A model generated the notes under the pieces. It saw only the letters and a list, made by a program, of their open reading frames with translations, was not told the origin of the DNA and searched no databases. The translations under genes and the position numbers were made by a program. From NCBI GenBank assembly GCA_026119935.1, contig JALRMH010000017.1, forward strand, positions 620,001 to 684,000: a stretch of 64,000 nt of DNA, given 5' to 3'. Positions 35,378 to 46,113 of this stretch are shown here, in pieces. The DNA is from Endothia cerciana (lineage: Eukaryota > Ascomycota > Sordariomycetes > Diaporthales > Cryphonectriaceae). Every line of letters begins with the position of its first letter. Within the stretch, counting starts at the first letter, position 1.

Positions 35378-36911
35378 CTAGTAGAGCTGGTACGTGATTG
35401 TCTTCGTCCTCACCCAGTCATCCAGGCCAACACTAGCGTTGAACCTCCCATATCCGGAGGCCTTCGCGCCGCCATGCGGCAAGGCGGGCTCGTCGTGGAC
35501 GCTCATCGAGTTGATATGGCAAGACCCAGTCTCGATTGCCTTGGCGAGCCGCAGACCTCTCCTCAGATCCTCGGTGAACACTGCCGACGACAAGCCATAC
35601 TCGGTGTCATTGGCAATCCGCAGCGCCTCCTCCTCGCTATCGAACTCGTACAGCGCCACCGAGGGGCCGAAGGATTCTGTCCGATACAGATTCATCTCGG
35701 CCGTCACGCCTTTGACGATGACCGGGCGCATGCGCGTAGCGGTAGACTCAGTCGCATCGAGGTCCCCGTGCAATAGGGCCGCCCCTTTGCCCACAGCGTC
35801 CTGCAGGAGTTTCTTGTTCTTCTCCGCCGCAGGCTGGTGGATGAGCAGGGGCGCATCGGCGGCTGCAGGAAATATCTTCTTGACGGATGCCGCGAATTTC
35901 CGCTCGAACTCGGCGGCCACACTCCTGTGTACGATGATCCTCTCCGTGCTCATGCAAATCTGGCCCGAGTTGAGGAAGGCACCGAGTGTGCACTGCTCTG
36001 CCGCAAGATCCAGGTTGGCATCTTCGCAGACGATGGCGGGTGCCTTGCCGCCTAGCTCGAGAAGCACAGGCTTGAGGTGCTCGCCGGCGAGCTTGCCGAT
36101 GATCCGACCGACCATGGTCGAGCCGGTGAAGTTCACCTTCTTAACCTCGTCGTTGGCAATGAGCGAGGTGGTGATGGCCGCGGCGTTGGCCGGCTCATGA
36201 ACAATCATGTTGAGCACCCCCTCGGGCAGACCGGCCTCTGCAAACACGGAGCAGATGGCCAACATTGTCTTTGGGCACAACTCGCTGGGCTTGAAGACGA
36301 CAGTGTTCCCGGCGGCCATGGGAAAGACCACCGACCGGGTTCCAAGGATGTAGGGGGCATTCCTACTCTCATCGTGTTAGTCCTCTCCTGCAGGGCAAGT
36401 TCTCCATGGGGGTGCGGGGGGCTCGCGCTGACCATGGGGCAATCGCCAGAACCACGCCAAATGGTTCTTTCAGCACCAAAGCGCCCGTGTTTGGGTCTTC
36501 AGGCGTGGGGATCGAGCCCTCGATCGTGACCAGCCGCCCGCCGGCATCGAGGATCAAGGTCTTCGCGAACGAGATGTTGAAATCCGCCCACTGCCTGGGG
36601 ACGCCCAACTCCTCCATGTGTGTAGCCGCCAGCTCCTCCCACCGCTTCTCCATGATGTCTGCGGCCCTCAGGAGGATCTCGCGCCGCTTTACCGGCAGCA
36701 TCGCCCTCCAGGCGGGGAGGGCCTTAGCCGCCGCGTCGACCGCGGCCCGGGCATCGTCCTCGCCTGCGCTGCTGCACCTGTGGGCCACCTTGCCTGTGGC
36801 CGGATTGGAGACGTCAAACGTCTTGGTTCCCACGACATGTTTCCCGTTGATGAAGAACGGGACGGTCTCCGGCTCGCCGTGGACTGGGATGCTCGAGCCC
36901 TTGGACGCCAT
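35378..36911 (-). CDS. NAD(P)-dependent aldehyde dehydrogenase
   Basis: Oxidises an aldehyde to the acid. Exons (minus) 36911-36433 and 36362-35378 give 487 residues. The 70-bp phase-2 intron (GTCAGC...GTAG) interrupts the conserved APWN motif; splicing restores IAPWNAPYI. Catalytic and binding residues seen are the oxyanion Asn near 161, the cofactor Lys in VVFKPSE (about 184), the general base Glu in LELGGK (about 262) and the nucleophile Cys in SGQICMS (about 296), followed by ESFGP and a closing YGRF motif. The closest functional types by pattern are salicylaldehyde/vanillin dehydrogenases of aromatic catabolism. That is an impression, since substrate cannot be read from motifs. Its neighbour on the same strand is a P450, which might supply an aldehyde. 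Length is typical of the family. Confidence 0.93.
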
Positions 36912-38795
36912 TGCTGTGTGCTGTGAGAAGAGTGCAACTCTCCTCCCGAGCTAATCTGCGCTACTCAAAAGGGGGAGAGGTAGGGAAGCCTATCCAGCTC
37001 AGGTTGACGGGTCTAAGCAGATCGTGACTACAGCTGCTCTCGGCCGCCGATTCTCTGCTGGCTGCCTCTACTGCGGTATGATGATGGGTACGCACGAGAG
37101 CCCGCGGTCGTTCAAGGGTGCTGCTCTCGGGGCCGCGGGGGCAAATAGATGTTCCTAGGTTTATGCCAGCGTGTCGCATCTACCTGGCGTTGGACGCCGG
37201 TGTGGCCCTGGGTTACAAGGAGTCATATATGTACTAGGTGAATCTTAAGTCACCAGGGGACCCTAGGTGTAGACCCCGCATCTCGGTAAATGGATATGGG
37301 TAGTCAAGAGACTGACTGGGCGGGGGCCTGGGGCGTTTGCCATATTCCCTTCCAGCCCCCGCCCGTGTGCCCTGGGCTGATGGGCGCTCTCGCTGTGGTT
37401 CCCCCGTGGCACCTTGCGAGAGCCCATGGCATGTCGACCAACGCGGTAGTACCTCTAAATTTCCCGGATTCCTTTGATTACTCTCGGCACGGGCTCGTAT
37501 ATTCATCTTGTGAGCCCGGCTGTGCTTGGCGAGGAATGGGTTGCTCGTGGCCTGTGCCAGCAAGGCAAAAAATATAATTGCATGTTGCGCACCGCTTATC
37601 TATCTACGGGACGGATCTTCTTATGGCCCGGTGTAGGTGGACCTTTAGCTTCCGCACTCCACGTAGGTTGGCGTGGGAGGCATTACTTGACTCGGCCTGG
37701 ATAATGAACCATATCTCCAGGCCTGTCATGCCGTGCGCGTTAATCTCGCACAGGAAGCTGCAAAAGCTCTTGGTGTCACAGTCCAGTGTCATGGGGACCT
37801 CACCCATGAGGTTTAGGGTCCCGGTTAAAATTCTGGAGATCCTGTCTAGCCTTGATCTGTCCTGTATTGTAGCTCCTCGAGCTACATCTCGTTAACAGGG
37901 CCTGCATCTGCTTCAAGATAGAGTCTACCTATGGGTAATAGAACCTGTCCGCTTACTGAACGCCTACCTGCCTGAACCACTTACCTGTTACTGTGACACT
38001 ATACAAATACAAATACAAAATACAAAAATACTGTCACAAATCTGACAGGTGGGTAACAAAGAAATAGTATAGATGTTGAATCCTGCTTAGGATCAGAACT
38101 TAGAATCCTTGGTCCACCATTGAAACCACTCTGCACAATAAGCCTCTCAGTCTATAACCAATTTCCAATTCCCAAAGGCTAACTTAGCATGCTAAATCTC
38201 TTATAACTCTGGGGCCATATCTCATCCTAGCGCATGTATTTCAACCACAAGTCGCATACATATTTCAGCAGCCTGGGCAGCTGCCATAAGCTAGCTCATC
38301 TGATACGTGCCTTGATCCTCCTATTTGCCAGCTTCCATAAAAGAATGGGAACATCTAGCAGCTATCCGTGTTAAGCAGCAGAGCACCTGTCCTCAAAGCC
38401 CGATACGTGTAGTAGCGGGTGGGTTGATCCTGATTGATCTCGTGCCTATCCCTGATCAGCACCTCTTCTACTATTGCAATGCCTTTCTTTGCAGGCTAGG
38501 TTGGGATCTATACCCCCGGAGATCTACCCGCATAACATCGACGCATAGAGTTATCTTCTCATAGAACTCCCTCTCAATATTCTGGCGCTATGGTGGAGGA
38601 CGGACGGAGTAATCGTACATGTATGGTTTCATGCTGATTATGGCACGTGTGAGGGTAGGTCAGATCGTTCAGTGTTCTCGTCATGGGGCTTTACACACTC
38701 GGTACGCCTTATTGGCCGGGCATGCTCGTGCACATGCCAGATTTTGAACATCGTCCTGTGGGGCAGCGGGGGCTGTAGCAAGCGAAGTGAACCGG
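36912..38795. other. spacer upstream of ALDH with AT-rich inverted-repeat element
   Basis: No gene is supported. From about 37.9 to 38.3 kb the DNA is visibly more AT-rich than its surroundings and holds a small inverted-repeat element (37983-38050). The remaining sequence has stops in all frames. Confidence 0.55.
37983..38050. repeat. MITE-like imperfect inverted repeat around an ATACAAA tract
   Basis: The left arm begins ACCTGTTACTGTGACACTAT; the right arm, read on the other strand, begins ACCTGTCAGATTTGTGACAG. They pair over about 20 positions with a small gap and enclose (ATACAA)-like repeats. The right arm itself contains a CTGTCA/TGACAG hairpin. It could be a miniature transposon relic or a transcript hairpin. 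No target-site duplication is obvious. Confidence 0.45.
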
Positions 38796-39407
38796 GGCTC
38801 AGAGGCTGCCAGTCATATCGCCGCCGACGCCAATCCTACCGTCGAGCGCCAGAAAGGCAGACTCACCCCCAGTTGGGCCTCCAGGTGAGTATTTGGCGTT
38901 GTGTGGATCGTGCACCTTGCCCAGACGTCGTTGGCGGACTCGAAGCCGAGCAATGTGACAGGGACGTTGGTCTTGACGCAGGGCACAGCCCCGGCATCCT
39001 TCAGGAGACGAACCACGGCACCACACCATCTTGTTTTGGAGCAATGCCAACAAAAGATGAGGATCCGACCGTGGCATCATAGCCACGGGCGACGGCGACG
39101 GTATTCTTGAGAGAGATGGGAAGGCCTGCTAGCAAGCCCTCCAGGTTGATAGAAAATCCATTCCTGAGCCACTCCTCGGCACTTACAACATAGCCTCGGC
39201 AAGGCAGTCGGTCTTCGCAGGGGCTTTGAAGGCGACTTTGCCGTAGGTTCGGAGGACATCCAAGGGCTGGATGACACCCTTGTGTACCTCGTGGATGAGG
39301 TGCTCGATGGGCTTATCCACCGTCTCTCTGTCGACCTGTATCAAGACGCCATGGTAGTGTGACAAGGTGACGATTCTGTCTGTGCGCTGCTTCTTGCTTG
39401 AAATCAC
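38796..39407 (-). pseudogene. amidase-signature enzyme, truncated and frameshifted relic
   Basis: The minus strand carries an amidase-signature (PF01425) N-terminal half in pieces. A leader segment is followed by KTDCLAEAML at about 39187-39240 and a stop. Next, in another frame, is EEWL...GLPISLKNTVAVARGYDATVG down to a stop near 39010. A third piece has AGAVPCVKTNVPVTLLG and SANDVW, then another frame has NAKYSPGGPTGGES and ends at a stop at about 38796. At least two frameshifts are needed to join them. The catalytic Lys context (PISLKN) survives, but the Ser-rich motif reads GGPTGGE instead of the usual GGSSGGE-like form. The last two-thirds of a normal enzyme (about 550 residues) is missing. 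It is almost certainly non-functional. Families of this type hydrolyse small amides or fatty-acid amides. Confidence 0.75.
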
Positions 39408-40004
39408 CAGTTGCTAGATCAGCATGAGATGTCAAGGCTGAGGCTGTGATCCGTTCAAGTCTGGGAGGTGGGCACGGTCAGGGTTGCTCACCACTCCCGC
39501 CTGTGTCGGATATGGCCCGGGACGGACGCCGTCTTGTGCCATGGACCTGATCCGATGAGCTCGCAACGGTCAATACCGTCCCTAGTTGATGATCATGTCG
39601 AAGCATCACGAGACCAACAGACGGGAGACCACAGAGGGGGAACATCGAGATAAGAGCCTTCCCCTCCCCCTCCTGCACCAGGCCCCTGGGAGCCAGCAAG
39701 AACAACCCCAACCCCGAAGGCCATGATACAGTATACAGTAGACTACTCAAGTGCAACTAGCAGACTGTAGAGACCTCTCGGATCTAAATCGTGCTTGTGT
39801 TGTCATGGCGGGAACACTCGCTCGGATCACAGCCGACGGGTTGACCGGGGAGCAGAATGTCGCTCGGATCACAAAAGATGCACAAAGGCTGGCTCTGGAA
39901 ACCACCGATTAGACCCTAAACGCCTCTAACAAGAAGAAGTCTACATCAGATCAAGGAAGACGGTCACCCTACCGGCCCGCAAAGGATCCCAGGCAACACG
40001 ACTT
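39408..40004. other. spacer between amidase relic and FKBP gene
   Basis: No coding content is recognised. It includes TACAGTATACAGTAG-type elements near 39727 and the 3' flank of the FKBP gene. Confidence 0.55.
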
Positions 40005-40873
40005 CTACAGCTCGGCCTTCTCCTCGACATCGTCAGTATCCTTCAGAATACCCTTGACGATGTTGACCGCCTCGTTCAACTTCTCGGTGATCTTGCCGAC
40101 AATGTTGTTCTGGGTGGCCTCCTCGGCAGGGGCAGCCGTCGAGGCCGCTGGGGTGTCCTTGGTCACGATTGACTCTGGCTTGGGGACGCCGTCGATGCCA
40201 ATCAACTCCGTCTCAAAGACTAGGAGCACGATGTATCAGAACAGGCACACAAGGACGCAGAATGACGGCCCGGGGAGGGGAGGTGTAGGAGGACGTACTC
40301 AGAGTCGACCCGGCAGGAATCGGTCCCATGGCTCGCTGGCCATATCCCTTGCCTGGAGGAATGGTCAGGGTTCTGGAGCAGGAGGTGTCAGCCCAATGTG
40401 GTACGCAAACGTGTGTCGAGTGAGGTGGGCCCTGCGAACGAACCTCTTCTCGCCGATACACATATCCAGCAGGCCCTCGTCCCAGCTGTCCACGGCCGAG
40501 TGTTAGAAGCTGACAATGCTCACGAGGCTCCTTCTCACGGAAGATCCTGTTGATGTACGAACCCCTTGATGACCTGTCCGCTTCCGAGCTTGAAGGTGAA
40601 GGGGGTTCCCCGGTCGTAGCCTGGTAAGACAAGACGGACATGCGTTAGCAGTTTTATCCAGGCAGACTGTCGAGGGGGGGACGACGTGCTGGCATCGAAT
40701 TTGTTGCCGTTCTCCAGGGTTCCCCTATAGTGCATGGAGACCTTGTCGCCGGACTGCGTCTTGCGTTCGCACTCGACGGGCAGGGTGACGTCGATCTTGA
40801 GCTCGTCGCCAGAGGCAAGGACGCCCACGGCGGCCGAGGCCAGGAGCGAGAGCGTCACCAGGATCTTCTGCAT
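40005..40873 (-). CDS. secreted/ER FKBP-type peptidyl-prolyl isomerase (FKBP2/FKBP22 type)
   Basis: Proline cis-trans isomerase that assists folding in the secretory pathway. Five exons (minus): 40873-40690, 40620-40563, 40485-40444, 40372-40299 and 40219-40005, giving 190 residues. The first intron is a GC-AG intron (GCACGT...CCAG) with a perfect GCTAAC branch site; the next two start GTTCGT and the fourth GTACGT. Phases are consistent throughout. The protein has a signal peptide (residues 1-20), then a single FKBP domain with VSMHYRGTL, FDASYDRGTPFTFKLG, VIKGWDEGLLDMC, TIPPGKGYG and a closing LIFETEL strand. A 65-residue acidic/alanine-rich tail ends in KAEL, which resembles but does not strictly match an ER-retention tetrapeptide. 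A tail of this kind is known in Neurospora FKBP22. The drug-binding Tyr, Asp and Trp positions appear present. Confidence 0.93.
40621..40689 (-). other. GC-AG intron, 69 nt, in frame and stop-free
   Basis: Donor GCACGT, branch GCTAAC and acceptor TTACCAG on the minus strand. The length is a multiple of three and it has no stop, so an unspliced transcript would insert 23 residues into the FKBP fold between FDAS and YDRG. Confidence 0.8.
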
Positions 40874-41538
40874 CTTGATGAGGTTACTTGGGTACGATCG
40901 GTAAGGACTCCGCTGTTACGTGACCGTAAAGGGGGGGAGAGTGCAGCTGGTTAGGTTGTGAAGGAGGAGGAGGAGGAAGAAGAAGAAGAATTGGGGCAAG
41001 AGAAGTGGTGAGGTGGTGATAGTGATAGTGATGATTGCAAGCTCCTACATAGTAGAAGCGACGTTGTCCTGTCGAGAGTACCTATCCTCTACCATAGTAC
41101 GTAACTTGGTACCCACTACATAGCATAGTACTGCAGATTACCGTGCAGGGCCCAGTGGTACAGGATACATTAGCCAATGGCCAGGACAGCCCGGGAGGGC
41201 TGTCAACCTTACCTTGGCAGCCTTGGCAGCTTGGTACCACAGTACCTTAGCGATGCTTTACCGGGAGCCCAGGAGCCCCACGCCAAAAGGGGAGGCCTGC
41301 AGGGAGGCAATCAGCACGTACACCCTCTTTAGTCAGCACATACTGTACAGCATGTCAGGCCAGTTAGGTGCTGGACTCGGCAGTCCATGATCGTGCAACA
41401 CTGTGATTGGTCCCATTAATCCCTACGACAGGAATAGCAGCACCGTTCAGTTGGTACTGCTGTGTATTACTCACTGTCTGCGAAACTCTGGGCGATGGTC
41501 TGATGTTCCCTCACCACTCCCACGGTCGTCCTCCAGAA
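40874..41538. promoter_or_regulatory. divergent promoter FKBP / 2OG oxygenase
   Basis: A 665-bp region between two divergent starts. It contains a GAG/AAG-rich tract (about 40963-40990), CATAGTA-type elements (41045-41131) and TACCTTGG/GGTACC-like elements near 41210-41250. Confidence 0.45.
41045..41131. promoter_or_regulatory. CATAGTA motif cluster
   Basis: CTACATAGTAG (41045-41055, odd-centred palindrome), ACCATAGTACGTA (from 41091) and CTACATAGCATAGTAC (about 41117-41132). They lie 170-260 bp upstream of the FKBP start and about 410-500 bp from the oxygenase start. Confidence 0.4.
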
Positions 41539-42484
41539 ATGACCACACCTTCTCCTCTGAGCGTGGACCAGTCTACGACCGAGGAATCGGACGAGGAGCT
41601 TGATCTCTTTAGCGACCAGGTCGACGATGCCTCGGCTGGTGTGAAGAGGTCCCTTCAGCAGCGTGCGGACCTGGCACGCCGCGAAAGGCTTGCTCGGCTT
41701 CCGCCACAGTCGCGGCGGACCTGTGCTCAGAACCGTATCGCATATGTCCTCTCAGGGCAGCGTCTCCAACCCACGCATCTGGCCCACGTATTCAGCCTTG
41801 AGGAATGCGAATTGGTCCTCGCCGCAGTCGTCCATTATGCTGAGAGGCAGGGCGGACTGCAGAGGGATAGGCATGAGAACTTTGCAACTACCGACGTGCC
41901 AGTCTCCGAGCTCAGCCTCCCGCATGGTACTACGGGCAAGACCGTCGGTGATGCCATCTCTGCATGGGTCTTGGACCGGGTTCTGGACCCTCTGGCTAGG
42001 GCTACCGGCTTTCGAACACAGGACCTTGGGCTCAAGGACCTGTTCGTCGTATGCTACTGCGGAGGACAACCCCCAGCAAGACAGGATGTTGTCCGTCATT
42101 CCATCCCCTCCAAGCAGGCCTCCCTTGCAGTCCATAGCGACGGATGTCTGCTGAGCTTCTCGCTTCTTCTTAATCACCACGCTGCCTTTGAAGGCGGCGG
42201 CACCTTCTTTAAGGGATCCGGCAAGACCTTTCGGGTCGAGCAGGGTGGCCTGTTGATGCATGATGCAGGTCTGGAACGTGAGTGTGGACTAAGAGAATAG
42301 GCAAATCCTCATCAGGGTCGCTCCATGGCTGATTTCATACGTCTCAGACGCCGGTGCCGAGGTCACCAGCGGCCAGAGGATAATGTTGGTCGGCTTCGTA
42401 GAGACAGTCGATGTGCTGCGGGAAAAGCTACTGTGGGAGGAATTGAGTACACGGAGGCGATCGGCTCAGCGGAATAGTCCTTGA
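41539..42484 (+). CDS. 2-oxoglutarate/Fe(II)-dependent oxygenase (prolyl-4-hydroxylase-like fold)
   Basis: Exons 41539-42277 and 42348-42484 give 291 residues. The 70-bp phase-1 intron is GTGAGT...CTCAG. The iron ligands can be read: HSD at about residues 199-201 (VHSDGCLLSFSLLLN), and a distal His created at the splice junction in HAGAEVTSGQR, with the 2-oxoglutarate-binding Arg ten residues later. An FEGGG segment and the family's closing LVGFV strand are also present. The start is taken at the third ATG of the frame (MTTPSPLS), before an acidic EESDEELD segment; ATGs at 41503 and 41407 are possible. The domain resembles P4Hc-type oxygenases; the substrate is unknown. Upstream, a basic RRERLARLPP segment might be a nuclear signal. 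It is transcribed divergently from the FKBP gene. Confidence 0.85.
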
Positions 42485-45400
42485 CGCTCGCCGCGGCAGG
42501 GCATGGTTCTTGGCTGTCGTTCGTCCAGCTTGAGCGAGGCCAAAGCTTACAAAGACACCCAGTACGATCCCTCCGCCCCCGGGGGGGTGGGGGGGCTGAA
42601 TATGTCAATGGGATGCCGCAATAGTATCAAGCACAGTCAGCGCAGTGCCTGCGCGATTGTCGTCTGTAACCACGAAGCGGTCGGCGAATACCAACCGCAC
42701 TGGATGCATGTTTGGCTTCCTGGTTACGGTGCAGCTCATGATCGGGTCGCGGCTGCGAACCAGAATCCTGAGCCGTCCGGCTGGTAACCGGTCGTTGCGT
42801 CTTGGCCAACACAACACCACGAGGCCGCTCGTGGCAAACCATATCGAATCATGCCTGCGCGCCGCGTAAGACTTGAAGATCTCGGAGATTGACTCAGAGC
42901 TAGCATCTTGAGCTCCTTGGCGCTCATGCTATCTTTCTACGTATACTAGGCCCAGATGCACTGAGTCTTGTTGCATATCGGTCTTCGGCTCCAGAAACCT
43001 TGTGATAATGCCCAAGTCAGTCCGGGTTATGGACGAGAAGGAGGGCATGAGAATGCCTTGGACACCGAGATACTGTTGCGTGTCGCGAAGACGACTTTGG
43101 ATGCTTGAGTAACTCCCTAGCATCAACGTTTGGAAGATCCGAGCTCGGGAATTGAGGACGTCTCAGCTGAACCGTTGCTTACGGGGAGCATCACCACTAC
43201 CCCCATCTCCAAAGCCCCTGCGGTGGATTGGGAGGGGGGGGGGGGCAATTCGATGTGCCTTTTAAAACCAGCTGTCCCTTCCTACGATGGCCCCCATGCT
43301 CAGCCCTGCGTTCCCTGACATGGGAGGTAAGAAATGAGAGGCCAACCACGCGGCTGAGGTCCAAATTTCCAATCAGATGCCGGCTTCATACTTCCAGGGG
43401 CTGCCCTCTTCGTCACAACGATATTTAAAAACCTCACGCAAGCTGTGGCGTCAGGAGCCACCACTGCTACCAAGAAACTACTCTGTCTTGACCTTGGCAC
43501 GACTACTGTGTACCTGCATCGATACAGGGTAAGAATAGTAAGGCTTTCGACGCGGCAGGTTTGTTTGCCCCCCGAGAGGGGGTGGTTTGCTCGCCCTGCA
43601 TCACCGACTCGGTCTAGTGAACGAAATCGACTCCCCTTGACCCTGGCAGGCATGTCAACCGGGATCTCTTGGCTACCCTCCTTGCGCCGCTGCTTCAGCG
43701 TTGAAGTTTTAAAGGTACTCCGTATAGATTGAGAGGAATTGGCCGTGTCAGGATAAGTCTCACTCACGCTGCCCTGGGAGGGCCAGCACATGATCAACAT
43801 GACCCCTTGGTCTAGAGACCGCCTGGCGGGGAGACCCTCTGTATCATTTTCCATCGCCCCGCGAGAGAAGGATCACCTGTGTCAGGATGATCAGCTTGAC
43901 CCCTGATGTTTTCGCCGCAGTGCTCACTTCTGGCATAAGATCACTCTTAAGCTGAAGCAGGTATTTTTCTACTTGCTAGAAGAGATTAGTTTGGGGAGAC
44001 CAGCCCTCCATCAAGCCTGGCAAAAGGGGCGTATCCAGTGCGTGTTGCCCTGAGCATGGTGAGGCCGTCCCGACGGTAAGACGAGCCGTGGTCTAGTGAC
44101 CCCTCTCCAAGGATACACGGCCTTTGCAGGAGTCAGGCGTAGACGTATTGCCCCGTCCGGTGACTGCATATCTATGATATTCGGAAGTATCAAACAGAAT
44201 GTCATCAGTGCGTATATAATCGAGACGTGTGCCTCCTCCCACCCCTTCTTTGGTTTCGCGACCACGACCAAGCAACGAGACAAGTCCCATCCCGATCCGG
44301 GAGATCATTCCCAACTTTGTATCATTTCCGTCTCCATCTTACGATTATCGGTCCTTGATCAGGGAAAGCATGGCCGGCGGCAGTCCATATCCAATTGTTA
44401 TTCACCAGGCTTCAGGAATCAGACACGCCGCCTCAGTCGGTTCGACGGCCACCCGCACCTCTACCAAGTCAGGGTTTTCCTCTACAGCCTCCATGGAATC
44501 AGATATGCCAAGTGAGCTCTCGAGCACGTGGGACGACAAAGAAGTTGGTGAGTCTTGAGGGATAAGATTGCTCATACAATGATCACGGCAGCTGATTTTG
44601 GGTTCCCCTTTAGCCACCCTCATCGAATCTTCAAAGAGTCGAATCAATACCCGTACGGGCAGGCTTGTCACCGTATCTCAGCAGGGCAGCTTGTCCAGAA
44701 GCAAGGCCGATGGTAGCTAGCTTAGTGCCATGCTCTTTGGAGAGCCGTGCTGAATTGTGGCACGGAGTGGGGAGAAGCTCTGGAAGATGATTAACCGGAC
44801 TGGATAATGTTCCTCTTAGAGCCCGTCTTGCATTTTGATGAGGCGAGGTGGCGGTTCAGGGATTCGAGTTGCAATCTACCAGGCGGCAAGACAGAAGGGT
44901 AGAAATAAGGGCAAAGCCTTCGCCACGTCCAGACACCTGCCCGTCCTCGGGCAACATAGCTTTCCTTGAGAGTTCAAGACGGTAAGAAGCCTTCCCAACG
45001 CATGTTTTGCCTGTATATGTGAACCAGCCCACCAGCCTAGACCGTACACGAGGGCGTGGGCTTATGTGTCAGCGAGGAAGCCCTGTCCACCATCGCTGCC
45101 CGGCGCTGTCGATCTTCGAGGCGAGCAGATGCGGCTGCCTTGATAGCAGGGCGAGGGATTGTGGAGGCACGACAGCTCCGGGGCAACGCTTCCTGGCTTC
45201 GCCCGACGACAGGTCGTGACTCGGCCTCTAGAACTGTGGAACAATAACTGTCTTTCTTCCTTTGTCCCCAATCAGTAATTGTTTGCCCAGCTCGGATGGG
45301 AGGAGAGCCGAACCATGTACAGTAAAGGTAGGACATCCAGATACAAGACAACCCCTCAATAGTGCACATATGTGGCTGGACACATATTGCCCAACTGCTA

Positions 45401-46113
45401 CACATCAATCAAGGTTGGCTCAATGTGTATTCGGGCAATGAGTGAGGATCAGCACCCTCCCAATAACTAGCAAATGTCTTGACGATCAGTACTCGCTTGG
45501 CTCATGATCCAGGACTAAGGCTGAATTCGGTCAGCTTCCTGAATAATGCTTTGACGCCAGGGTAGGATAGAGTAGAAGGAATTCCGAGCGAGGAAGTGTG
45601 AAGTAGCAGGGACCTGGATGCCTGAGTAAGAGTACTCGCCCTCTCCTTGATGAACGATTTGCATCAAACTTGAACACCTGTCAGGATGCTTTTCACTAAC
45701 CACGGCTGAGGCTTGCTGACCGGGAGGAGGATCTCTTTAGCTCGGCCATGGTGCTCTCATTTTTTTATATCCCGGTAAAGACGTAACTGAGAATCAAGTG
45801 CTAGCTACACAGCCCCCAATACAAGGACAACATGCGCCCAGGGAAGACAAAGGTGCCCATCTCCGACCGATAGTTTTGTTATTTTTTTCTTCTTTTCTCT
45901 TTCTCTTTTTCTTCCCACAAGGCCTTGCCGCGTGTCAACGGTCTGGCGAAGAGAACACCCGTCTGGGATCCAAGAAATTCCGGTCCAGTTCTCAAAATAA
46001 CCCCCTCGTAGGATAGTCCTGTGGGTATCGGTATGCTTTGGGCGAAGCCGAAACAAGCGCAGAGCTCAGCATCACGGCCTGAACCTCACCCAGAGTTCCA
46101 GCAGTCTGGACGA
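42485..46113. other. gene-poor spacer with coding-like islands
   Basis: No recognised family. At 43130-43740 (+) there are short open stretches bounded by plausible donors (GTAAGA at 43325 and 43529) and acceptors (ATCAG at about 43374, GGCAG at about 43650), with a frame break at a G12 run (43235-43246). They may be relics of a spliced gene. At 44370-44720 a small two-exon frame is listed separately. From 44.8 to 46.1 kb only stop-rich sequence and a CT-rich patch near 45880-45920 are seen. Confidence 0.5.
44370..44720 (+). CDS. possible small Ser/Thr-rich hypothetical protein
   Basis: Two exons, 44370-44547 and 44614-44720, joined by a 66-bp phase-1 intron with GTGAGT donor, GCTGAT branch and TTTAG acceptor, give 94 residues. 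The composition is rich in Ser/Thr with SMESDMPSELSSTWDDKE and a TRTGRLVTVS segment, typical of disordered fungal protein ends. It could instead be the 3' end of a longer gene, since the frame stays open upstream to a stop at 44217. No family is recognised. Confidence 0.35.

Noticed and set aside
35394..36200. 268-codon plus-strand open frame opposite the aldehyde dehydrogenase
   Set aside because: Antisense shadow of a conserved exon; no domain on the plus strand.
31099..39407. secondary-metabolite gene cluster
   Set aside because: A P450 and a DUF1772 protein are suggestive, but no backbone synthase, transporter or cluster regulator is present.
39445..39465. tRNA B-box-like GTTCAAGTC
   Set aside because: The T-arm stem does not pair and no A box or acceptor stem is found at the right distance.
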